Below are positions 6,296 to 10,178 of a stretch of DNA of 10,178 nucleotides, piece by piece; within the stretch, counting starts at the first letter, position 1, and each line of letters starts with the position of its first letter. The notes below the pieces were generated by a model. It did no database searches and was not told where the DNA came from. It was given only the letters and a program-made list of their open reading frames with translations. Position numbers and translations under genes: made by a program. The stretch covers positions 1 to 10,178 of the forward strand of contig JAISQH010000662.1 in NCBI GenBank assembly GCA_031274385.1, read 5' to 3'. The DNA is from Planctomycetaceae bacterium (GTDB lineage Bacteria; Planctomycetota; Planctomycetia; Pirellulales; Thermoguttaceae).

Positions 6296-7558
6296 ATGCG
6301 AATCGCTTATTTTGATTGTCTTTCCGGTATTAGCGGCGATATGACGTTGGGGGCGTTGGTTGATCTTGGTGTTCCGATCCATTTTCTGAACAAAGCTGTT
6401 CAATCTGTTCTGGACAATGTTCGGATTGAAACGGAAGTTGTTCGTCGTAAAGAATTTCGGGCGACACTTGCCAAAGTTCACGCTCCGCATGAACATGTTC
6501 ATCGGCATCTTTCGGACATTTTAACGCTCATCGAAAAAAGTACGTTGTCCGACGTGAATAAAGAACAAGCCTCTGATATTTTTCGGTTAATTGCTGAAGC
6601 CGAAGCCAAAGTTCACGGTGTTGATGTGGAAAAAATCCATTTTCACGAAGTGGGTGCGGCGGATTCGATTGCGGATATTGTCGGAGCAACGGCGGGTCTT
6701 GATTATCTCCGTGTTGAAGAGATTTACGCCTCGCCGGTTCCAACCGGTTGCGGAACCATCAAAATTGCACATGGAACTTGTTCTGTTCCTGCTCCGGCAA
6801 CAGCGGAACTCTTGCAGGGAATTCCTGTTGCGGATTCCGATGTTCCGTTCGAACTGACAACCCCGACCGGCGCGGTGTTACTTAAATATTTTGTCAAACA
6901 GTTTGGCGCACTTCCCGCAATGACCATTCAGTCAATCGGAATCGGAGCCGGCAGTCAGGACTTGGAACAACAAGCCAATGTGTTGCGGATTTTAATTGGT
7001 GAAACGGAAACAGTAAAAGTCCGTTCCCATTCGGCACCGGAACATCAGTATGAAGATTTGTTTGAAAACAGCACTTATAAACCTGAATTTTCGCTTCAAC
7101 AACATAAACCGGCAACTCATTCCGAAAAAAAACATGCGGTTAGGGAAACGGTGTGGATTGTCGAGACCAATCTTGACGATGTGAGCGGCGAGTTAATCGG
7201 ACATTGTGTTGACCAACTCTGGAAAGCCGCGCCGCTGGATGTCTGGACAACACCGATTCAGATGAAAAAGCAACGTCCCGGTGTGATGTTGTCTGTTTTG
7301 TGCCGCCGTAATCAGATTGAGGCGATTGAGTCGATTCTTTTTACGGAAACAACAACAATCGGTATTCGGCGTATTCCGGTGGAGCGAACCGTTTTGCATC
7401 GGGAATCCTGCCGGATTGACACGCCGTGGGGAAAAATTGACGCCAAGAAAGTCACTCTCCCAAACGGTACGGAAAAAATCACACCCGAATTTGAGTCCGC
7501 CAAACGTCTTGCTGCCGAAAACAAAATTTCCGTACGGGAAATTTTTGAAAGACAATAA
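6296..7558 (+). CDS. larC: Nickel-pincer cofactor biosynthesis protein LarC
   Basis: LarC inserts nickel, in a CTP-dependent reaction, into pyridinium-3,5-bisthiocarboxylic acid mononucleotide. This completes the nickel-pincer nucleotide cofactor of lactate racemase LarA and its relatives. The 420 residues match the full-length cytoplasmic DUF111/LarC family. They include FDCLSGISGDMTLGALVDLG near the N-terminus, a His-rich stretch (HAPHEHVHRH, 62-71), HFHEVGAADSIADIVG (115-130), PVPTGCGT (147-154) and ELTTPTGAVLLKY (186-198). After a variable linker (about 238-284) comes the LarC2-like part with ETNLDDVSGE (290-299) and GIRRIPVERTVL (356-367). In Lactobacillus plantarum the two halves are joined by programmed frameshifting; here one ORF encodes both. 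The ATG at 6296 starts exactly at the conserved MRIAYFDC; no Shine-Dalgarno is visible. No larA, larB or larE lies in the window. Confidence 0.93.
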   Translation: MRIAYFDCLSGISGDMTLGALVDLGVPIHFLNKAVQSVLDNVRIETEVVRRKEFRATLAKVHAPHEHVHRHLSDILTLIEKSTLSDVNKEQASDIFRLIAEAEAKVHGVDVEKIHFHEVGAADSIADIVGATAGLDYLRVEEIYASPVPTGCGTIKIAHGTCSVPAPATAELLQGIPVADSDVPFELTTPTGAVLLKYFVKQFGALPAMTIQSIGIGAGSQDLEQQANVLRILIGETETVKVRSHSAPEHQYEDLFENSTYKPEFSLQQHKPATHSEKKHAVRETVWIVETNLDDVSGELIGHCVDQLWKAAPLDVWTTPIQMKKQRPGVMLSVLCRRNQIEAIESILFTETTTIGIRRIPVERTVLHRESCRIDTPWGKIDAKKVTLPNGTEKITPEFESAKRLAAENKISVREIFERQ

Positions 7559-7576
7559 AATAAGACAATAAAATAA
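7551..7576. repeat. Perfect 13-nt tandem duplication over the larC stop
   Basis: gacaataaaataa occurs at 7551-7563 and again at 7564-7576. The first copy contains the last Gln codon fragment and the stop codon of larC (7556-7558). It looks like a recent slippage duplication. Confidence 0.75.
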
Positions 7577-7585
7577 ACCGTTTTC

Positions 7586-7638
7586 TTGTGCAAAAACATG
7601 ATCTGAACTGTTGTTGTTATTTTCGTTTTTTTGCACAA
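7586..7638. repeat. Inverted repeat between larC and the acyl ligase
   Basis: ttgtgcaaaaa (7586-7596) pairs with tttttgcacaa (7628-7638), an 11-bp stem around a 31-nt loop. It lies in the 120-nt gap between the two genes. It might be a weak terminator of larC or a leader element of the ligase gene. There is no T run after the stem, so read-through is plausible. The potential TTG start at 7631 lies inside this arm, another reason to prefer the ATG at 7679. Confidence 0.5.
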
Positions 7639-7678
7639 AAGATTTTCAGTCATTTTGAATGTGGAGAAGAGATTGCCG

Positions 7679-9337
7679 ATGTCCCAACCCTCTTTTACCG
7701 AATCTTTTACCGAATCGCTTACCGATTCTTTTACCGAATCGCTTATTCCCATCCGGCAAATGCTTCGTGCTTGCCGTGCCGGTAAAAAAGAACTGAAATT
7801 CGCCGACTCCACCGGAATGGAAATGACGGGCGGTCGTGTTTTGCTGACGTCGTTTGTTTTCCGGCGGCTTCTTCATCGTATGCTCGGTGCCGACGAACAA
7901 AATGTCGGACTTCTGATGCCGACATCGGTTTATGGAGTTTTGGCGAATCTTAGTTTGGCGTTGGATCGGCGGACAAGCGTTAATCTGAACTACACCTTCG
8001 GTCTGGATACGATCAATTATTGTATCCGTCATGCCGACATCAAACATGTTGTAACAAGCCGGCGGGTTTTGGAACGTTTTCCCAACATGAAACTGGACGC
8101 CGATTTGATTGTCATGGAGGAGGCGGGGAAAAACGTTACGTTGATCGACAAGATTACGGCGTTTGTTGATGCTTATTGGACACCGGTTTCGCTTTTTGAG
8201 CGGGTACTTGGTTTGCACAAGATTTCGCCGGACGATGTGTTGACGATTATTTACACTTCCGGTTCGACGGGAACACCCAAAGGAGCGATGATTACGCATC
8301 GTTGTATTGCGGAAAATGTCAGGGCGTTTTTTCGGCATTTGGATTTGGGGTCGAAGGATGTTGTTCTTGGTTCTTTGCCTTTGTTCCATTCTTATGGTTA
8401 CACGACAACATTTTGGCTTCCGTCAATGAGTGCGGTCAAAGGGGTTTATCATTTTAATCCGTTGGAGCCTAAAAAGATTGGAGAAATGGCACGAAAATAT
8501 CGTTGCAGTGCCATGCCGACGACGCCGACATTTCTTCGGGGTTACATGAGACGTTGTCCGAAGGAGGATTTTGAATCGGTCAACACGGTGATTTGTGGAG
8601 CCGAAAAGTTGCCGGGTGATTTGATTGATGCGTGGGAAGCGAAGTACGGTTATCGGCCTGCGGAAGGTTACGGAACGACGGAGCTTTCTCCGGTGGTTTC
8701 GACCAATGTTCCCAAAGGCCGCCGTTCGGATTACCGTAACTGGCTTCGCGAAGGAACGATCGGGCGGCCTCTGGTCAATCTCCGTGCAAGAATTGTTGAT
8801 ACGGAAACGGGAGAACTGATTACCGATGAAACGCCCGGTATGCTTCAGATTAAGGGACCGAGTGTGATGACCGGTTATTACAAGGACAAGGAAAAAACGG
8901 CGGCGGTTCTCAAGGACGGTTGGTACACAACGGGTGATATTGCGTCGATTGATGCGGACGGTTTTATTCGAATAACGGGACGATTAAGCCGGATTTCGAA
9001 AATCGGCGGAGAAATGGTTCCGCATATTCTGATTGAAGAGGAGATTGAAAAGATTATGAACCAGTCGTTGCCGGCGGATGCGGAGCCGGTCGAGATTCGG
9101 GTTGCCGTCTCGGCGGTTCCTGAAGAGCGAAAGGGCGAACGCCTGATTGTTTTGCACCGTGATCTTTCCGTAACACCGGAAGAAATCTGTAAAATGCTAC
9201 AAAAAAACGGTTTGCCGAATCTTTGGATTCCGTCGCCAAACGACTTTTTCCATGTCGATTCTATTCCGCTTCTCGGAACCGGCAAACTCGATCTCCGCGC
9301 CGTTAAAGAACTGGCAGAAAAAGTTGCAACAACCTGA
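7679..9337 (+). CDS. AMP-forming acyl-CoA/acyl-ACP synthetase (AMP-binding protein)
   Basis: This 552-residue ANL-superfamily adenylating enzyme is expected to activate a carboxylic acid, probably a fatty acid, to an acyl-AMP and transfer it to CoA or ACP in the cytoplasm. Core motifs are intact: phosphate-binding loop YTSGSTGTPKG (192-202), PLFHSYG (234-240), EGYGTTE (329-335), YTTGD (416-420), the hinge region GRLSRISKIGGE (434-445), and the C-terminal catalytic lysine in LGTGKLD (K536). The hinge and GGEMV segment resemble the synthetase part of Aas (acyl-ACP synthetase/2-acylglycerophosphoethanolamine acyltransferase); the acyltransferase part is absent. The in-frame start could be TTG 7631 or GTG 7661, but ATG 7679 is chosen because a GGAG (7663-7666) precedes it and TTG 7631 lies in an inverted repeat. 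The N-terminus holds an unusual FTES repeat. It may be co-transcribed with larC, but no functional link is known. Substrate is not determinable. Confidence 0.88.
   Translation: MSQPSFTESFTESLTDSFTESLIPIRQMLRACRAGKKELKFADSTGMEMTGGRVLLTSFVFRRLLHRMLGADEQNVGLLMPTSVYGVLANLSLALDRRTSVNLNYTFGLDTINYCIRHADIKHVVTSRRVLERFPNMKLDADLIVMEEAGKNVTLIDKITAFVDAYWTPVSLFERVLGLHKISPDDVLTIIYTSGSTGTPKGAMITHRCIAENVRAFFRHLDLGSKDVVLGSLPLFHSYGYTTTFWLPSMSAVKGVYHFNPLEPKKIGEMARKYRCSAMPTTPTFLRGYMRRCPKEDFESVNTVICGAEKLPGDLIDAWEAKYGYRPAEGYGTTELSPVVSTNVPKGRRSDYRNWLREGTIGRPLVNLRARIVDTETGELITDETPGMLQIKGPSVMTGYYKDKEKTAAVLKDGWYTTGDIASIDADGFIRITGRLSRISKIGGEMVPHILIEEEIEKIMNQSLPADAEPVEIRVAVSAVPEERKGERLIVLHRDLSVTPEEICKMLQKNGLPNLWIPSPNDFFHVDSIPLLGTGKLDLRAVKELAEKVATT
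7691..7744. repeat. In-frame 12-nt tandem repeat at the ligase N-terminus
   Basis: Four 12-nt units (tcttttaccgaa twice, tcgcttaccgat, tcttttaccgaa) and a half unit follow the start codon closely. They encode SFTESFTESLTDSFTESL (residues 5-22), a four-residue period of Ser-Phe/Leu-Thr-Glu/Asp. This stretch precedes the region that aligns with the synthetase fold and is probably a flexible extension. Confidence 0.85.
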
Positions 9338-9450
9338 AATAATGAAACAATAAATGCTCTTACCTTACCATTTTACAATTTATAAAACGTAAAACAAATT
9401 AACAAACATTTCGGAGTAAATGTGACTAAATATTAAAATAAATAGTTTTA

Positions 9451-9471
9451 AAAACAAAATAGACAATTATG
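9451..9471. repeat. Dispersed repeat motif, partial copy 3
   Basis: aaaacaaaatagacaatta matches the second half of the modules at 107-145 and 6065-6104 (core acaaaatagacagtta, one mismatch here). It lies just upstream of the orphan ORF. The tctttgcgcgcaa half is absent. Confidence 0.4.
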
Positions 9472-9500
9472 ACCGAAGTTTGAATAAAACATTGATAATT

Positions 9501-10142
9501 ATGACAATAGCCGAGAGATACAAAGACGATGTTATATCGTTACATATTCCTAATGGATATTACATAAATGAACGTCCTAATCCACTTTGTTGGGGTATTA
9601 AAAAAAATATAAGAAATATTATGACGCTTGAGATTGCACCTTTATCAAGTATTGAGCTGTATAAGGCAGTAGTAGTCGAACCACAGGTAACCGTTGAACA
9701 TTATACTAATATCGCACCAGTTTCCATAAATTTAAAAGACTATTCAATTTATTATAGTGGATCAATTAGAACATACAATAACAAATACACAAAATTTATT
9801 TGTGGAGTTATTTTTGGTAAAGAATATGGCTTTTTTTTTACTATAAGAGAACCAAATGATTTTGAGATACAAAAATATTCTAATTTTTTTCAAAGTATTC
9901 GTATTGATCAAGTAAACTATTATCGTTATCTTGCTGATCTAAAATCATTTCAGACAGGAGACATAAGTAAAAGAAAAAATCGTAATCAAATAAAAATGCC
10001 GATAAAATTACCTCAAACTTTTATGGCTGATCGAAAAAAACGTTTAATAGAAGAAAAAAAGTATCTGTCTATTTTAATAGATCGATATTTTCGTAGGGGC
10101 AACCCTTGCGGTTGCCCTGTGCCATCATACGCATTGAAATAA
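9501..10142 (+). CDS. AT-rich orphan ORF, hypothetical protein
   Basis: I do not recognise this protein. From ATG 9501 it has 213 residues; an in-frame TTG at 9480 would add seven (MNKTLII). No Shine-Dalgarno helps to choose. No signal peptide, membrane segment or catalytic motif is visible. The middle alternates short beta-strand-like and polar segments (for example FICGVIFGKEYGFFFTI, about 97-113, and FFQSIRI, about 130-136), with the look of a small alpha/beta domain. A Lys-rich region (about 150-190) follows. Base composition is clearly more AT-rich than in the larC and ligase genes, which suggests foreign or fast-evolving DNA. The last 17 or so residues (RRGNPCGCPV...) are translated from a REP-like element, so the original C-terminus may have been replaced or extended. 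A real gene is likely given 640 nt of open frame in AT-rich DNA, but function is unknown. Confidence 0.6.
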   Translation: MTIAERYKDDVISLHIPNGYYINERPNPLCWGIKKNIRNIMTLEIAPLSSIELYKAVVVEPQVTVEHYTNIAPVSINLKDYSIYYSGSIRTYNNKYTKFICGVIFGKEYGFFFTIREPNDFEIQKYSNFFQSIRIDQVNYYRYLADLKSFQTGDISKRKNRNQIKMPIKLPQTFMADRKKRLIEEKKYLSILIDRYFRRGNPCGCPVPSYALK

Positions 10143-10178
10143 TTTGTATCTAAATCAATATTAATACAGGGCAACCGC
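10094..10178. repeat. REP-like inverted repeat pair reaching the window edge
   Basis: aggggcaacccttgcggttg and the following ccctgt (10095-10120) form a hairpin in which GGGCAACC pairs with GGTTGCCC around CTTGC. A second copy starts in the opposite orientation at 10166-10178: acagggcaaccgc is the exact reverse complement of gcggttgccctgt (10108-10120). The two copies flank 45 nt of AT-rich DNA, like a BIME made of two REP units. The second unit is cut by the end of the window. Confidence 0.65.

Noticed and set aside
7646..8389. Minus-strand open frame of 247 codons
   Set aside because: It lies antisense to the acyl ligase, whose catalytic motifs are intact. The antisense product includes the translated 12-nt repeat (GKRFGKRFGKR) and no plausible domain.

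Overview
The window looks like chromosomal DNA from a heterotrophic member of the Planctomycetota. The evidence is a very large secreted hydrazine-synthase-alpha-like (HzsA-related) multihaem protein and a secreted DUF1570-type zincin, both typical of that phylum. Shine-Dalgarno sequences are weak or absent before most genes, and the intergenic DNA is rich in short tandem repeats. This assignment is inference from protein content; there is no rRNA or other phylogenetic marker here.

Layout. Positions 1-247 hold only repeats and a weak terminator candidate. A 1217-residue HzsA-related protein lies on the minus strand (3901 to 248). It reads as signal peptide, beta-propeller, HZS-alpha-like haem domain, further CxxCH modules, two fibronectin-III-like domains and a LamG-like domain. 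The gap 3902-4240 carries the 3' untranslated region of the next minus-strand gene: a long inverted repeat, then a palindrome followed by a T run, which is a good intrinsic terminator. Next is the secreted DUF1570 metallopeptidase-like gene (5752 to 4241, minus). The divergent gap 5753-6295 contains a heptanucleotide tandem array, a 13-bp inverted repeat, 9-nt repeats, a dispersed repeat module, and a plausible sigma70 promoter with a leader hairpin for larC. The plus strand then carries larC (6296-7558, nickel-pincer cofactor synthesis), an AMP-forming acyl ligase of the acyl-CoA/acyl-ACP synthetase superfamily (7679-9337), and an AT-rich orphan ORF (about 9501-10142). The orphan's last codons run into a REP-like inverted repeat that continues to the window edge.

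How the genes relate. The two minus-strand genes both encode predicted exported proteins, but a terminator separates them, so they are probably independent units. larC and the ligase lie in the same direction 120 nt apart and may share the larC promoter, but no known pathway links them. No lactate racemase (larA) or larB/larE partner is visible. No CRISPR, tRNA, rRNA, transposase, integrase or recognisable defence system was found. The most unusual feature is the density of short repeats, both between genes and in frame inside linker regions of two of the larger proteins.
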